The notes: a model not told the origin generated them from the letters alone. Numbered from the stretch's first letter, positions 29,629-39,215 are shown. The stretch is 52,849 nt of DNA from Rhodoferax ferrireducens (GCA_002083775.1 MTEI01000018.1:1-52849), one strand, 5' to 3'. A program made the numbers and translations.

Positions 29629-29692
29629 GTGGGCCAAGGCAGGGGGCCGATTTCAAAAAGCAACGCGTATGAGGCCCCCTGCCTTGGCCCAC
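29629..29692. repeat. Long stem-loop with conserved loop, copy B
   Basis: A perfect 20-base stem (29629-29648 with 29673-29692) encloses a 24-nt loop. Read on the minus strand the loop region is GCCTCATACGCG-TTGCTTTTT-GAAATCGGC, nearly the same as in copy A. The stem sequence (GTGGGCCAAGGCAGG...) is unrelated to that of copy A. Confidence 0.85.
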
Positions 29693-29789
29693 TTGGCCTA
29701 CCCCAAGCGCAAACACCTCTGCGGAGCACCCCTGTCTTCAAATGACGCACCAATCATCAAGACATCACAGCATTCTAAAAGTATGACTT

Positions 29790-29843
29790 TGATAGCTACT
29801 AGCCCTTTACCTATAAGAGCTAGAGCCGTATTTTTTATATAAA
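29790..29843 (+). repeat. Dispersed palindromic repeat, copy 8
   Basis: GATAGCTACTAGCCCTTTA, CCTATAAGAGCTAGAGCC, GTATTTTTTATATAAAA: one of the reference copies for the consensus. It lies 30 bp upstream of the acyl-CoA dehydrogenase start, so its A/T-rich tail is in the 5' leader. Confidence 0.88.
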
Positions 29844-29872
29844 ACTTCTTACACCACCACCGAGACACCACC

Positions 29873-31150
29873 ATGGATTTTGACTACTCCCCCAAGACCA
29901 AAGAACTGCAAGCCAAGCTGCTGCACTTCATGGACGAGCACATCTACCCCGCCGAGGGCGCGCACCACGCCGAGGTCGAGGCCAACACCGCCGCAGGCAA
30001 ACGCTGGACGCCGCTGCAAACCATCGAAAACCTCAAACGCCAGGCGCAGGCGCAGGGGTTATGGAACCTGTTTTACCCGCTGGACAGCGAGCAGGTCGGC
30101 GGCATCGAAGCCGGTGCAGGCCTCACCAACCAGGAATACGCGCCGCTAGCCGAGATCATGGGCCGCGTGCCGTGGGCCAGCGAGGTGTTCAACTGCTCCG
30201 CGCCCGACACCGGCAACATGGAAACCATTGCCCGCTACGGCTCGCCTGAGCACAAACAGCAGTGGCTCAAGCCCTTGCTGGAAGGCCGCATGCGCTCGGC
30301 GTTTTCCATGACCGAACCCGATGTGGCTTCCAGTGATGCCACCAACATCGAAACCCTGATTGAGCGCGATGGCGACGACTACATCATCAATGGCCGCAAA
30401 TGGTGGATCAGCGGCGCGGGCGACCCGCGCTGTGCCATCCACATCGTGATGGGCAAAACCAACCCCGAGGCGGAGCGCCACACCCAGCAAAGCATGGTGC
30501 TGGTGCCTGCCAACACGCCAGGCGTGACGATTCTGCGCCCCTTGAACGTGATGGGTTACGACGACGCGCCGCACGGCCACATGGAAATTGCCTATAAAAA
30601 CGTGCGTGTGCCCGCCAGCAACATCCTGCTGGGCGAAGGTCGTGGCTTCGAGATTGCCCAGGGCCGCCTCGGGCCGGGGCGCATTCACCACTGCATGCGC
30701 CTCATCGGCCTGGCAGAGCGGGCGCTGGAACTGATGTGTAAACGTGCCGCCAGCCGCGTGGCCTTTGGCAAGCCGATTGCCGCACAAACCGTGACCCAGG
30801 AACGCATTGCCGAGGCACGCTGCAAGATCGACATGGCGCGTCTGCTCACCCTCAAAGCCGCCTGGATGATGGACGTAGCAGGCAACAAATTTGCCAAAAA
30901 CGAGATCGCCATGATCAAGGTGGTGGCCCCCAACATGGCCTGCGAGGTGATCGACTGGGCCATCCAGGCCTTTGGCGGCGGCGGCATGTGCGACGACTAC
31001 CCGCTGGCCTACGCTTACACCTGCGCTCGCACCCTGCGCTTTGCCGACGGCCCGGATGAAGTGCACCGCAACGCCATTGCCAAGCTGGAACTGCGCAAAT
31101 ACGCCCCCAGCGCCAAACCGGTGGAGATGCCAATCACGCGCGGTTGCTGA
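29873..31150 (+). CDS. Acyl-CoA dehydrogenase
   Basis: A 425-residue FAD-dependent dehydrogenase of the ACAD10/11-like type. Visible: FAD/substrate region [16 protein letters not shown] (about 145), [14 protein letters not shown], the Arg-rich C-terminal helix [20 protein letters not shown], and [18 protein letters not shown] near the active site. It oxidises the alpha-beta bond of an acyl-CoA. Downstream of the phosphotransferase gene, its probable functional partner. Confidence 0.92.
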   Translation: MDFDYSPKTKELQAKLLHFMDEHIYPAEGAHHAEVEANTAAGKRWTPLQTIENLKRQAQAQGLWNLFYPLDSEQVGGIEAGAGLTNQEYAPLAEIMGRVPWASEVFNCSAPDTGNMETIARYGSPEHKQQWLKPLLEGRMRSAFSMTEPDVASSDATNIETLIERDGDDYIINGRKWWISGAGDPRCAIHIVMGKTNPEAERHTQQSMVLVPANTPGVTILRPLNVMGYDDAPHGHMEIAYKNVRVPASNILLGEGRGFEIAQGRLGPGRIHHCMRLIGLAERALELMCKRAASRVAFGKPIAAQTVTQERIAEARCKIDMARLLTLKAAWMMDVAGNKFAKNEIAMIKVVAPNMACEVIDWAIQAFGGGGMCDDYPLAYAYTCARTLRFADGPDEVHRNAIAKLELRKYAPSAKPVEMPITRGC

Positions 31151-31160
31151 AAGCGACGGG

Positions 31161-32408
31161 CTACTTGCCCAGATGGGGCAGCCCCGACCACAGCTCGTTG
31201 AGGTCAGAAAAGTTCCACTGCGCCGGGTCTTCGCGGCTGATGATTTTTTCCAGCGTAGACGGCGTGGATAAATCCACCATCACCGGCACGATGCGCATGT
31301 TGGATTTGCTGGAGAAAAACACCTTGATGATGGGCGTGGTCAGCGATTTGGGCGACTGCTCGGTCACCACGCCAATACGCCCGGAGCGCAAGCGCACTAG
31401 CGAGCCCACCGGATAAATACCCATACTTTTCACAAAGGCCTGAAACACCTGCGGGTCAAAGTGGCCCTTCCATTCAGCCATGCGCCGCAGGGATTCGGCC
31501 GGGTCCCAGCCGGATTTGTAGGGCCGGTTGGAGGTGATGGCGTCGTATACGTCGCACACGGCACCCATTTTGGAATACAGGCTGATGGCGTCACCCGATA
31601 GCTTCTCGGGGTAGCCGCTGCCATCCATCTTTTCGTGGTGGTGCAGCACCACATCCAGCGAAACGGCATCCACACCACTGCTGGCCATGAGCATTTTGTA
31701 GCCCTCGGTGGGGTGGGTGCGCATGATGTCAAATTCGGCATCGGTCAGCTTGCCGGGTTTGTTGAGCACTTCAGTGGGCATGGCGACCTTGCCCATGTCG
31801 TGCAGCAAACCAGCCATGCCACAGGCGCGGGTCTGGGCCTCGTCCAGGCCAAGCTGTTTGGCCAGCGCCACCATCATCGCGCACACCGCCACCGAGTGCA
31901 GGTAGGTGTAATCGTCCGCCGTTTTGAGCCGCGCCAGGCTGATGATGGCGCCAGGGTTGCGCGAGACCGAATCAGAAATGTCTTCCACCAGCTGGCGGGC
32001 ACCGCCCACGTCCACCGCACGGCCCATGCGCACTTCTTCAAACATAGACACCACCGCTGCCTTGGCCTGCAGACAAATGCGCGCTGCACGCTCCACCTCC
32101 TGGCTGGCCGGCAGCGGCGCGGTGTCTTGCGGCGGTTTGGGCTGCGCCACAGCAGTGGGCGCGGGCTCCATCGGCGGGTGCGTCTCTTCAGCCACTTCGG
32201 CAAGCACCGAGGCGCCAACCGGTACATCCAGCCCCAGGCTGCAGTCAATCATCACTTCCTTGATGCTGCTGGCCAGAATCAACTGGATGTCTTTGGGGTC
32301 TTTGATCACAAAACCGGTGCGCCAAAACGGGTGATCCATCCAGGATCCGCAAAACTCTTTGAGGTGCATTCCCAACTGGAGCTGGTCGACATGAATACGT
32401 TTGAGCAT
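31161..32408 (-). CDS. HD-GYP domain c-di-GMP phosphodiesterase
   Basis: A 415-residue protein. Residues 1-90 match the DUF3391 region found before many HD-GYP domains (LGMHLKEFCGSWMDHPFW). The HD-GYP domain covers about 145-350: YTYLHSVAVCAMM, the HD metal pair in GLLHDMGKVAMP, and HHHEKMDGSGYP with its GYP variant. It should degrade c-di-GMP. The 42-bp gap to the mshN stop and same strand suggest it is the tail of the MSHA locus, whose ATPase probably senses c-di-GMP. Confidence 0.9.
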   Translation of the reverse strand: MLKRIHVDQLQLGMHLKEFCGSWMDHPFWRTGFVIKDPKDIQLILASSIKEVMIDCSLGLDVPVGASVLAEVAEETHPPMEPAPTAVAQPKPPQDTAPLPASQEVERAARICLQAKAAVVSMFEEVRMGRAVDVGGARQLVEDISDSVSRNPGAIISLARLKTADDYTYLHSVAVCAMMVALAKQLGLDEAQTRACGMAGLLHDMGKVAMPTEVLNKPGKLTDAEFDIMRTHPTEGYKMLMASSGVDAVSLDVVLHHHEKMDGSGYPEKLSGDAISLYSKMGAVCDVYDAITSNRPYKSGWDPAESLRRMAEWKGHFDPQVFQAFVKSMGIYPVGSLVRLRSGRIGVVTEQSPKSLTTPIIKVFFSSKSNMRIVPVMVDLSTPSTLEKIISREDPAQWNFSDLNELWSGLPHLGK

Positions 32409-32450
32409 GATGGTTGGGGTGTCTAGGCCAGCGCAGCGCCGGTTTCAGGG

Positions 32451-33512
32451 TCAATCTGCGCGAAGAACCACACCCAGCTGACGCAGGTAGTTTGCCACAT
32501 CCGGTCGCAAGCCTCCGGCCTGGCGCGCCATTTCTGCCAGTTCGCCGGCGGGACCGGTTTGGCCCTGCTGCGCCAACGAGACCGCGGCGCCCAACATCCA
32601 GCGCGGCTCATTGGGGCGCAGTTCCAAGGCCTTCAAATAGGCCTGCACCGCCTCTGGATGGCGGCCCAGCCGCTGTGCCACGTTGCCACGCAGTGCCCAG
32701 ATGTCAGCCACACCCGCCAGCGGGAGTTCCAGGCGGGTCAGCATCGACCAGGCGGCCGTGAGCTGCCCTTGGGACAATGTCATGCGCACATATTCACGCG
32801 TCAGGGCCGCCAGCGCGGTGGCCTCGCTGGCACCCGCGGGTTCCAGCCGACTGACAGCCGACTGCAGCAGCCCAAGCGCCGCATTTGGCTCGCCCAGATT
32901 CCAGCGCTCTTGGGCCTGGGCCAGCACTTCGGTGGCCGCTGGCAAACGCGGCTTGGGCAACTCCGGCGGTGCAGCAGGTGCGCCAGCTCCCACCGCCTGG
33001 GCAACATGGACGCTGACCGCTACGGCTTTCACCGGCACCTGCGGCACCGCAGTCACCCCAGGTTGCACTGCCCTTGGCTCGGCAACTGCCCTGCTTGCAG
33101 GTGCAGGCACAGTCGCTGGTGCTGGTGCTGGTGCTGACACTGATGCAATTGAGGCTGGTGGGCTGGCGGGCTGTGCAGCGACCTGGGGTTGGACACGATC
33201 CCCATCGATCTGGCTCACAGCGGGCTCAGGCAACCGGACAGCGGCCACGGGTGGCGTGGCCAAAACCGATGGGGGTGTCGATGACTGGCTAGCCCACCAA
33301 AGCACCGCAGCCAACACGGCAACCAGCAGCAGACCCGCACGCCAAACCCAGCCTGGTTGATTCGCCGACTTGCCAGCGGTAACACCGCGGGCACCCACAG
33401 CCGCGGTGCCAGCCGTCAACCCCGCCCGAGCCCCCGGCGAACGCAGCGCGTTCAAAGCTTCACCAGGCTGGCGACTGTCCAGGTCACGCAGCATTTTGTT
33501 GATCACGCTCAT
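32451..33512 (-). CDS. mshN: MSHA biogenesis protein MshN
   Basis: A 353-residue protein starting MSVINKMLRDLDSRQ, the typical MshN N-terminus, followed by one transmembrane helix (VWRAGLLLVAVLAAVLWWA, about 57-75), a long Pro/Ala/Val-rich periplasmic linker (80-190), and C-terminal tetratricopeptide-like helices (about 200-350). MshN is thought to help the secretin and motor in the periplasm. The ATG at 33512 overlaps the mshM stop by four bases. Upstream frame has no similarity. Confidence 0.83.
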   Translation of the reverse strand: MSVINKMLRDLDSRQPGEALNALRSPGARAGLTAGTAAVGARGVTAGKSANQPGWVWRAGLLLVAVLAAVLWWASQSSTPPSVLATPPVAAVRLPEPAVSQIDGDRVQPQVAAQPASPPASIASVSAPAPAPATVPAPASRAVAEPRAVQPGVTAVPQVPVKAVAVSVHVAQAVGAGAPAAPPELPKPRLPAATEVLAQAQERWNLGEPNAALGLLQSAVSRLEPAGASEATALAALTREYVRMTLSQGQLTAAWSMLTRLELPLAGVADIWALRGNVAQRLGRHPEAVQAYLKALELRPNEPRWMLGAAVSLAQQGQTGPAGELAEMARQAGGLRPDVANYLRQLGVVLRAD

Positions 33513-34399
33513 GGTGCCCCCTTGCGCCATACCCAGGCTGATGGCCAACGCCATCGTGATGCGGGTTTGCCAGCCGTATGGCGCAGCCCGGGTGTATCCA
33601 AGGCAGCCAGCCGAACATGCGCGGGCGTCACACGGTGGGTGTTTTCACCATAGGCGAGCATCAGGCATTTGTGCGCCAGCACGTTTATCAGCCGCGGCAC
33701 GCCACGGGTCAGGCTAGCCAGCAACTGGGCGGCAGAGGCCTCAAACACCTCAAGATCTGTGGCATCGCTGGCGGCCGCCACCGCCAGCCGGTGCGACAGG
33801 TACGGCCCCACATGGGGCGCCGCCATGGGTCCGAGGTATTCGCTGAAGGTGATGCGCTGCAACAATTGTCGAATTTCCGGGCGCGCCAGCTTGGCGTCCA
33901 GCTCAGGCTGACCCAGCAGCACCAGTTGCAGCAGTTTCTGCTTTTCGGTCTCCAGATTGGACAACAGACGCAAGCTCTCGATGGTGTCCAGCGGTACCGC
34001 TTGCGCCTCATCAATACACACCACCACCCTCTGCCCCTGCTGTGCATGGCAAAAAAGGCAGTTCGCCAACAGTTGCATCAAGGCACGACGGCTCTGACCG
34101 GCCGGCACCGCTACACCCAGCTCGTGCAGCAACGCCAGCAACAAATCGTCCGGACCCATGTCGGGGTTGGGAATGTAAGCGGTCACGCACTCGTCCTGCA
34201 GGATTTTCAGCAACTGGCGGCACAGCACCGTTTTGCCACAACCGACTTCGCCAACAATTTTCAAAAAACCTTCACCGCTTCGTAACGCCACCAACAAAGT
34301 ATTGAGCGCCGCTTGGGCGCTCTCATGGGGGTAGAAAAAAGCGCTGTCTGGCGTGATGGAGAACGGAAACTCTCGCAGGGCGAAATGGCGTAGGTACAT
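33509..34399 (-). CDS. mshM: MSHA biogenesis AAA ATPase MshM (ExeA-like)
   Basis: A 296-residue ATPase of the ExeA/GspA family. It starts with the family block HFALREFPFSITPDSAFFYP; Walker A is VGEVGCGKTVLCRQ (about 50) and Walker B VVVCIDEAQAV (about 128). ExeA-type proteins help place the secretin in the outer membrane, acting from the cytoplasmic side. Flanked by mshL and mshN, with close or overlapping ends. Confidence 0.9.
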   Translation of the reverse strand: MYLRHFALREFPFSITPDSAFFYPHESAQAALNTLLVALRSGEGFLKIVGEVGCGKTVLCRQLLKILQDECVTAYIPNPDMGPDDLLLALLHELGVAVPAGQSRRALMQLLANCLFCHAQQGQRVVVCIDEAQAVPLDTIESLRLLSNLETEKQKLLQLVLLGQPELDAKLARPEIRQLLQRITFSEYLGPMAAPHVGPYLSHRLAVAAASDATDLEVFEASAAQLLASLTRGVPRLINVLAHKCLMLAYGENTHRVTPAHVRLAALDTPGLRHTAGKPASRWRWPSAWVWRKGAP

Positions 34400-34408
34400 T
34401 GCAGCGTG

Positions 34409-36235
34409 TCACTGCACCGGGCGCTCACCCACCTGGCCGTCAATGCGGATCACGCGGGCACGGGCGGCATCCATCTCGTCCAACGCAGCGCGGCTGCGGC
34501 GGCCCTGGTCGTCCCAGTCCTGCTGGTTGCGGATGATGGTGGGTTTGATCAGCACCACCACTTCTTTTTTGCGCCCGTTGTTGGCCTTGTTGCCCAGAAG
34601 GGAGGAAAAAATCGTGTCGCTGGAGCCCGGCAGGCCCGATGAGGTGAGGTTGGACTCAATTTGCATCAGCCCACCAATGGCGACAATTTTGCCGTCCTGA
34701 ATTCGCACCAGCGTGTCGGACTCATTGACGTTGCTCGATGCCAGTGGAAAGCGGTAATTGCCCACGCTACCCAGGTCCACCTGACGGGTCTTTTCGGTCA
34801 CCGTGGTCACTGAAGGATGTACGTGCAGGGTGATGGTGTTACCGTCGTCAATCTGCGGTGTCACGTCCAGTGAGATGCCCGAGAAAAACGGCGTCAGGGT
34901 GATGTCGGGCAAGGTGGTGGTGGGGTTGGTGGTGGCGGTGCCGGCTGTGTTGGAGCCGCCGGTGACACCCGTCACAAAAAACTCGTCGGTACCCACCTTG
35001 AGCACGGCCTTCTGGTTGTTCAGGGTGGCAATTCGCGGGCTGGACAAAATTTGCACGTCGCCGCGGGTTTCCAGGAAACCCAGCACCGCCTGGAAGCCCT
35101 CGGTAGCAAAAGCCAGGCCAAACAAACCTGTGCCAGCCGACGGCAACGCCAGACCGTCGGTCAACAAAGCGGTTGTACCGGCCACAAAGCCTGGCAAGTT
35201 GGACTGCACCCCGTTGATCAACGTGTTGCTGGTGTTGTTCCCGCTCAGCACACCAAATGCCCCGGTTGAATTACCGCTGTTTTTCAGTGCGGACCAGTCA
35301 ATACCGCTCTGGTACCCGTCGCGCAGTTCCACCTGCACAATTTTGGCCTCCAGCATCACCTGGCGCTCCACAGAGATCTGCGCTGCCTTCAGAAACTTGG
35401 CCACCTGGCGCAACTCTTCAGGCATGCCGCGCACCGCCATGATGCCCGCCTGCGGGCTGGTGACCACGCTGCGCCCTTCCCCTGCGCCCACCAGGCCTTT
35501 GACTGCGCCGGTCAACTCCGCCCAATAATCTGTTTTGGAATTGGTCGAAACACGGGTGCTCTCGGATTGCATGGAGCCGCTGGTGGTGCCACCGCCGGTG
35601 CTGCTGCTACTTGTATTGGCGCTGCTCGGCGACTGCCCGCTGCTGCCCGAAGACACCCGCAAATCGCTGTTGCCGCTACGCTGCGAGTTGGGGTAGTTGA
35701 TGGTGAAGATACGCGTTTGCAGGGTGGGTGCAAATATGGTGATGCGCCTGCCTTCCATCTTGAAGTCATAACCATACACATCACGAATGGCCTCCAGCGC
35801 CTCTGCCACGGTCACGCCGCGCAGCGTGACAGACAGTGTGCCCGCCACGTCAGGGTGCATCAGCATGCTGTAGCGAGTGTCGGCCACCATGGCCAAAAAG
35901 ACCTCACGGGCTGGCGCGTTGTTGACCAGCAAGTCGATACGTGGCTCGGGCGGCAAGACCACGGCTGGCGGCGCAGGCTCGGCCAGCGCGTCTGCAATGC
36001 GGGTGGGCACCGGTGCCGTTGGCGCAGCCACCGCAGCGGCAGGCATGGGCACTTCGGCCCGAATGGCCTCACTGACACTGGGCGTGCGCAGGGGGCGATC
36101 TATGCCGCACCCGGCCAGCGTCGCCACCGCGCACAACACCGCCGAACCAGCCGCACGCCGCCCCAAGGCAAAAGACACCGAACCAGGCCGGGGAGCCAAC
36201 AAACAATCAATCATGGCGAGTTCTTCAGGTTTCAT
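34409..36235 (-). CDS. mshL: MSHA-type pilus secretin MshL
   Basis: The outer-membrane gate for the pilus. The 608-residue product has a lipoprotein-type signal (LCAVATLAGCGIDRP, Cys about 38), an N-terminal STN/secretin-N region (about 100-210, RIDLLVNNAPAREVF), a Ser/Thr/Gly-rich linker (220-255) and the C-terminal secretin channel domain (about 330-600, with VQILSSPRIATLNNQ and PQIDDGNTITLHVHPS). I use ATG at 36235, with GAGG eight bases upstream; ATG 36214 is an alternative. The frame upstream of this overlaps mshK. Confidence 0.92.
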   Translation of the reverse strand: MKPEELAMIDCLLAPRPGSVSFALGRRAAGSAVLCAVATLAGCGIDRPLRTPSVSEAIRAEVPMPAAAVAAPTAPVPTRIADALAEPAPPAVVLPPEPRIDLLVNNAPAREVFLAMVADTRYSMLMHPDVAGTLSVTLRGVTVAEALEAIRDVYGYDFKMEGRRITIFAPTLQTRIFTINYPNSQRSGNSDLRVSSGSSGQSPSSANTSSSSTGGGTTSGSMQSESTRVSTNSKTDYWAELTGAVKGLVGAGEGRSVVTSPQAGIMAVRGMPEELRQVAKFLKAAQISVERQVMLEAKIVQVELRDGYQSGIDWSALKNSGNSTGAFGVLSGNNTSNTLINGVQSNLPGFVAGTTALLTDGLALPSAGTGLFGLAFATEGFQAVLGFLETRGDVQILSSPRIATLNNQKAVLKVGTDEFFVTGVTGGSNTAGTATTNPTTTLPDITLTPFFSGISLDVTPQIDDGNTITLHVHPSVTTVTEKTRQVDLGSVGNYRFPLASSNVNESDTLVRIQDGKIVAIGGLMQIESNLTSSGLPGSSDTIFSSLLGNKANNGRKKEVVVLIKPTIIRNQQDWDDQGRRSRAALDEMDAARARVIRIDGQVGERPVQ

Positions 36236-36245
36236 GGGGCAGACC

Positions 36246-36686
36246 TCACGGCGTGTTCTGGGCAGGGTGCACCAACACGGGTGCAACAGGGGGCTTCTTG
36301 GGTGCCTGGGGGGCCAAGGCGGCGCGGCGCTGGACACCACTGAAGACCTGGATTTTTTTCAATTGCCCGGCTTCGCGCAGCCAGACTTCGGTTTCGGCAA
36401 TGCGCTCCACGCGCACCTGCCCAATGCGCTGCCCAACGCCATACAGGCGGGTGCCGAGCATCAAGTAGTGCACACCGTCGCGCTTCAGCACCGAAATGCT
36501 GCCCGGCTTGAGGGTTTCTTCTGGCATGGGCGCTGCATCTCCCACCAGTCCAGCAGCTGCCGGGGCCACCGTGGGGTCGCGCAGCGACTGGGCCGATACC
36601 GCCGTTGCCAAACTCATGGCCACAGCAGCCCAACAGCCCCATTGAGCGAACGCCTGGAACAGCAAGAGGCTTCGGCTCAAATTCAT
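36246..36686 (-). CDS. mshK: MSHA biogenesis protein MshK
   Basis: A 146-residue exported protein. The signal peptide ends near AVSAQ (about 31). The mature part has the MshK/PilP-like pattern: DPTVAPAA, SVLKRDGVHYLMLGTRLYGVGQRIGQ and VWLREAGQLKKIQVF. It is a likely periplasmic link between alignment proteins and the secretin. Its position between mshJ and mshL agrees with the usual order. Confidence 0.78.
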   Translation of the reverse strand: MNLSRSLLLFQAFAQWGCWAAVAMSLATAVSAQSLRDPTVAPAAAGLVGDAAPMPEETLKPGSISVLKRDGVHYLMLGTRLYGVGQRIGQVRVERIAETEVWLREAGQLKKIQVFSGVQRRAALAPQAPKKPPVAPVLVHPAQNTP

Positions 36687-37321
36687 GGCACCGTTTCTCC
36701 AAGCAAGAACAACTGCAGCGTCAATTCAGGCGGCCCTTTGTCAGACGACAAGCTCATCACACCCCAGCGCGCGTAGGGCATGGCGGCCTCCAAAGCGGCC
36801 ACATATCGCATCAAGACCGGGTAAGCCCCGGCCACGGTGATCGTCACACCCTGGCGTGTCAGCCCGTCAGGCAAACTGCCCGCGCCGTTGCTGTTGCCGG
36901 GCCCGGCGGTTTCGGGTGCCAGCGCGGCAGTGCGCACCAGCGTCAGACCGTCATGGCGGCGCAGCAGTTGCACCAGCGTCTGCGCCAATGGCGCGGAGGC
37001 GCTGGCGTCAGGCAGGCGCTGACGCAAGGCCTGGTTCACCTGGTCGATCTGCACCTGGGTGACCAGCAGCTCAGCCTGTGCGGCCTGGTCAACATCGTTG
37101 GGCTGCGCACTCACGCGCAACGTGTCGCGCAGGCGCTGCAACTCGGCGTTTTGCTTGTCAAGGCGCTGCAGCAATTGCTGGTGGGCAGTCTGGGCGGGTG
37201 ACAGCCACAGCGTATCTGCCACCGCCAGGCAGCACACCAGGATCGACAAAAAGAGGAAGATGCGCTCACGCAGGCTCAGATTGTCAATACGCGCCAACTG
37301 CGCCTGCCACCACACCTTCAT
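36683..37321 (-). CDS. mshJ: MSHA biogenesis protein MshJ (GspM/PilO-like)
   Basis: A 212-residue inner-membrane protein with a cytoplasmic N-terminus (MKVWWQAQLARIDNLSLRER), one transmembrane helix (about 23-43), a coiled coil and a ferredoxin-like periplasmic domain ending ELTLQLFLLGE. It belongs to the alignment subcomplex joining motor and secretin. The ATG at 37321 overlaps the preceding stop by four bases; it in turn overlaps the mshK start by four bases. Confidence 0.82.
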   Translation of the reverse strand: MKVWWQAQLARIDNLSLRERIFLFLSILVCCLAVADTLWLSPAQTAHQQLLQRLDKQNAELQRLRDTLRVSAQPNDVDQAAQAELLVTQVQIDQVNQALRQRLPDASASAPLAQTLVQLLRRHDGLTLVRTAALAPETAGPGNSNGAGSLPDGLTRQGVTITVAGAYPVLMRYVAALEAAMPYARWGVMSLSSDKGPPELTLQLFLLGETVP

Positions 37322-38007
37322 GGTTGGGCTCCAGATGGCGCGGCGGCGGTTGCCACTTTGGTCAGCAGACTGTAGGACCACAGGGGCGGTAAAACGCCAG
37401 TCTGAACTGATGCCGGCTGCACGGCGGCGGGTGCCGCCTGCACCAAGGCGTTGGCTGGCTGGACACCTTCCACCTTGACGGTGTTGAGCGTTTGCCCCTG
37501 CAGCAAGGGGCTCACGGCAAGTTTGGCCACCCAATCGTTCAGCGCAGCAGGTTCCAGCGTGTAGCCCCCCAACTCCAGCAGTTGGTAATCGGTTTTGATC
37601 TGGGTCAGCCAGACCACCGGGGGAATGGTCTGCGCCACCAGTTTCAAACGCGCAGAGTGCCCGCGCCCGGGCTCAAACAGGCCTTGATTCAAGGCAGCCA
37701 ACACGCCCTGGCGCTGCTGAAGTTCCTGCCTGCGCTGCCTGAGCTCTTGCAGCACAGCTGACTCAGCCGGGCCAGCACTGGCTTTGGCGCGCTCCAGCGC
37801 CCCGCGCAGTTCATCCAGTTCCCTGGCTTGTGCCGAGAGGGTCAGTTGCAGACTGTCTGCAGCACCTCTCAGGTTCCAGACCCAGGCTGCGCCCAGGGCA
37901 CCGCCCACGAGCAACAATACGGCCAGCGCTTGCGCCAGCGACTGTGCGCCAAAACGCTTTTCCTGCTTGCGCAGGATCGGGAGGCAAAGATTGACTTGTT
38001 GCGGCAT
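37318..38007 (-). CDS. PilN-like alignment protein of the MSHA system
   Basis: A 229-residue protein: short cytoplasmic segment starting MPQQVNLCLPILR (the PilN-type VNL motif that contacts the PilM-like partner), a transmembrane helix (about 24-44), coiled coil to about 110 and a periplasmic fold. It is often called MshI2 in related species. It lies between mshI and mshJ, the same place as PilN in the PilMNOP series. Confidence 0.8.
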   Translation of the reverse strand: MPQQVNLCLPILRKQEKRFGAQSLAQALAVLLLVGGALGAAWVWNLRGAADSLQLTLSAQARELDELRGALERAKASAGPAESAVLQELRQRRQELQQRQGVLAALNQGLFEPGRGHSARLKLVAQTIPPVVWLTQIKTDYQLLELGGYTLEPAALNDWVAKLAVSPLLQGQTLNTVKVEGVQPANALVQAAPAAVQPASVQTGVLPPLWSYSLLTKVATAAAPSGAQP

Positions 38008-38034
38008 GGTGAAATTCTGGCGCTGGCCAATGGG

Positions 38035-39126
38035 CTACAGCGACGAGCCCTCCATGCGCAACAAAACACCCAGCAGCGGCAGACAAACTGCCAGATCGGC
38101 AGCACTGAAAGCATCGAGCCCGTCAAAAACCGGCTTCACATCCAACGGCACCACGGTCTGGCCCAATTGCAGCGTCAGCCAGGTGGCCAGTTCCGCGCTG
38201 CGTTCCCCGGCATACACGCGTATACCCGCCAGTGGCAAGCTGGACCAGGTTCGGTCCCACACATCCAGGGAGCGCTGCACCTCCAGCACCAGGCGCAGCG
38301 AGCGGTCATCGTCTGCCAGATCTGTGTTGTGGCTTGCAGTCGCTGGCAATGCTGCGCCTAAAAAGTCGCTGTCCAGTGAAATGTCGCCCGCCCCGTACGC
38401 GGGCACATACTCCTGCACGGGGGTAAAGCCATCTATCGGTGCATCCACCGCCACACCCTGCCCCCAGGTGCCGGTCAGAAAACCGTCGGGCACATCAAAA
38501 CGCCGGGTGTAGAAAAGTTCCTCATTGGCACTGATGGTTAACAAGGCCTGCTGCCCTTCAACCAGCACCAAGGCAGCGCTGGCGCGCTCGGGCGAGCCGT
38601 CACGCTCCGCCACAGCGGTCTGCAAATTGCGCTGCGCGGTTTCCTGAATGTCGATCACCGACACGCGGCAGTCCATCTGCGCGGCAACCTGCATGGCTTC
38701 AGCCACCACCGTGTTGGTCGCGGCCACCACAAACGAGTGCCCAGCGCCCGCACCTTGTTGCTGCCCGTCACCCACACGCATCACGTCAATGGTGACATCG
38801 TCCACATGCGTTTGCAGCATCTCGCGCACCTGGTAACGCGCTGCGGCGCGCAACTCTTCCACCGGCACATTGGGCGTGTCAATCTGCAACAGCTGGTATT
38901 GCTCAGACCGCAGCATGACAATGGCATCGGCCCCCTTGAGGCCCAGCGCCTGCAGACGCTGCCTGGCCGAGCTGCCCTCGCCCAGCCCCTGGCGCTCTAC
39001 ACCCATGGCCAACACCTCAAACGTGCCGTCATCCAAAGGCTTGGCGTGAACAAACGCCAGCACCTGCCCCGACCAGGAGAGCACCCACTGGTTGGTCGAC
39101 ACACGGCGTTGCCAAAGCCAGCGCAT
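38035..39126 (-). CDS. mshI: MSHA biogenesis protein MshI (PilM-like)
   Basis: A 363-residue actin-fold, PilM-like cytoplasmic protein. Visible: ATPase-fold repeats in VIVMLRSEQYQLLQIDTPNVPVEEL, the helix AARYQVREML, and ALVLVEGQQALLTISANEELFYTRRF. It anchors the alignment complex at the inner face of the membrane. ATG at 39126 is chosen over a TTG six codons upstream. Confidence 0.83.
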   Translation of the reverse strand: MRWLWQRRVSTNQWVLSWSGQVLAFVHAKPLDDGTFEVLAMGVERQGLGEGSSARQRLQALGLKGADAIVMLRSEQYQLLQIDTPNVPVEELRAAARYQVREMLQTHVDDVTIDVMRVGDGQQQGAGAGHSFVVAATNTVVAEAMQVAAQMDCRVSVIDIQETAQRNLQTAVAERDGSPERASAALVLVEGQQALLTISANEELFYTRRFDVPDGFLTGTWGQGVAVDAPIDGFTPVQEYVPAYGAGDISLDSDFLGAALPATASHNTDLADDDRSLRLVLEVQRSLDVWDRTWSSLPLAGIRVYAGERSAELATWLTLQLGQTVVPLDVKPVFDGLDAFSAADLAVCLPLLGVLLRMEGSSL

Positions 39127-39215
39127 GGTCAGTGGTACCCCCAAGCAGACTGGCTTGAAAAGTGGCAGAGGACAGGCATGATGGCGTGGAATGGGCTGGG
39201 CTGCATCGCTCTAAT

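Larger units (their letters stand above)
29432..29872. other. 441-bp gap without a supported gene
   Basis: Between the phosphotransferase and acyl-CoA dehydrogenase genes. It holds stem-loops A and B, a dispersed palindromic repeat at 29790-29843, and short open frames on both strands with no recognisable features. No promoter is clear. Such a large insert of repeats inside what looks like a functional pair is notable. Confidence 0.7.

Noticed and set aside
29472..29692. Integron attC sites
   Set aside because: Stem-loops are of similar size, but the conserved GTTRRRY/RYYYAAC ends are absent and there are no cassettes or integrase.
29499..29753. 84-codon minus-strand ORF and overlapping + strand frames
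   Set aside because: They run through the two stem-loops and have no family features.
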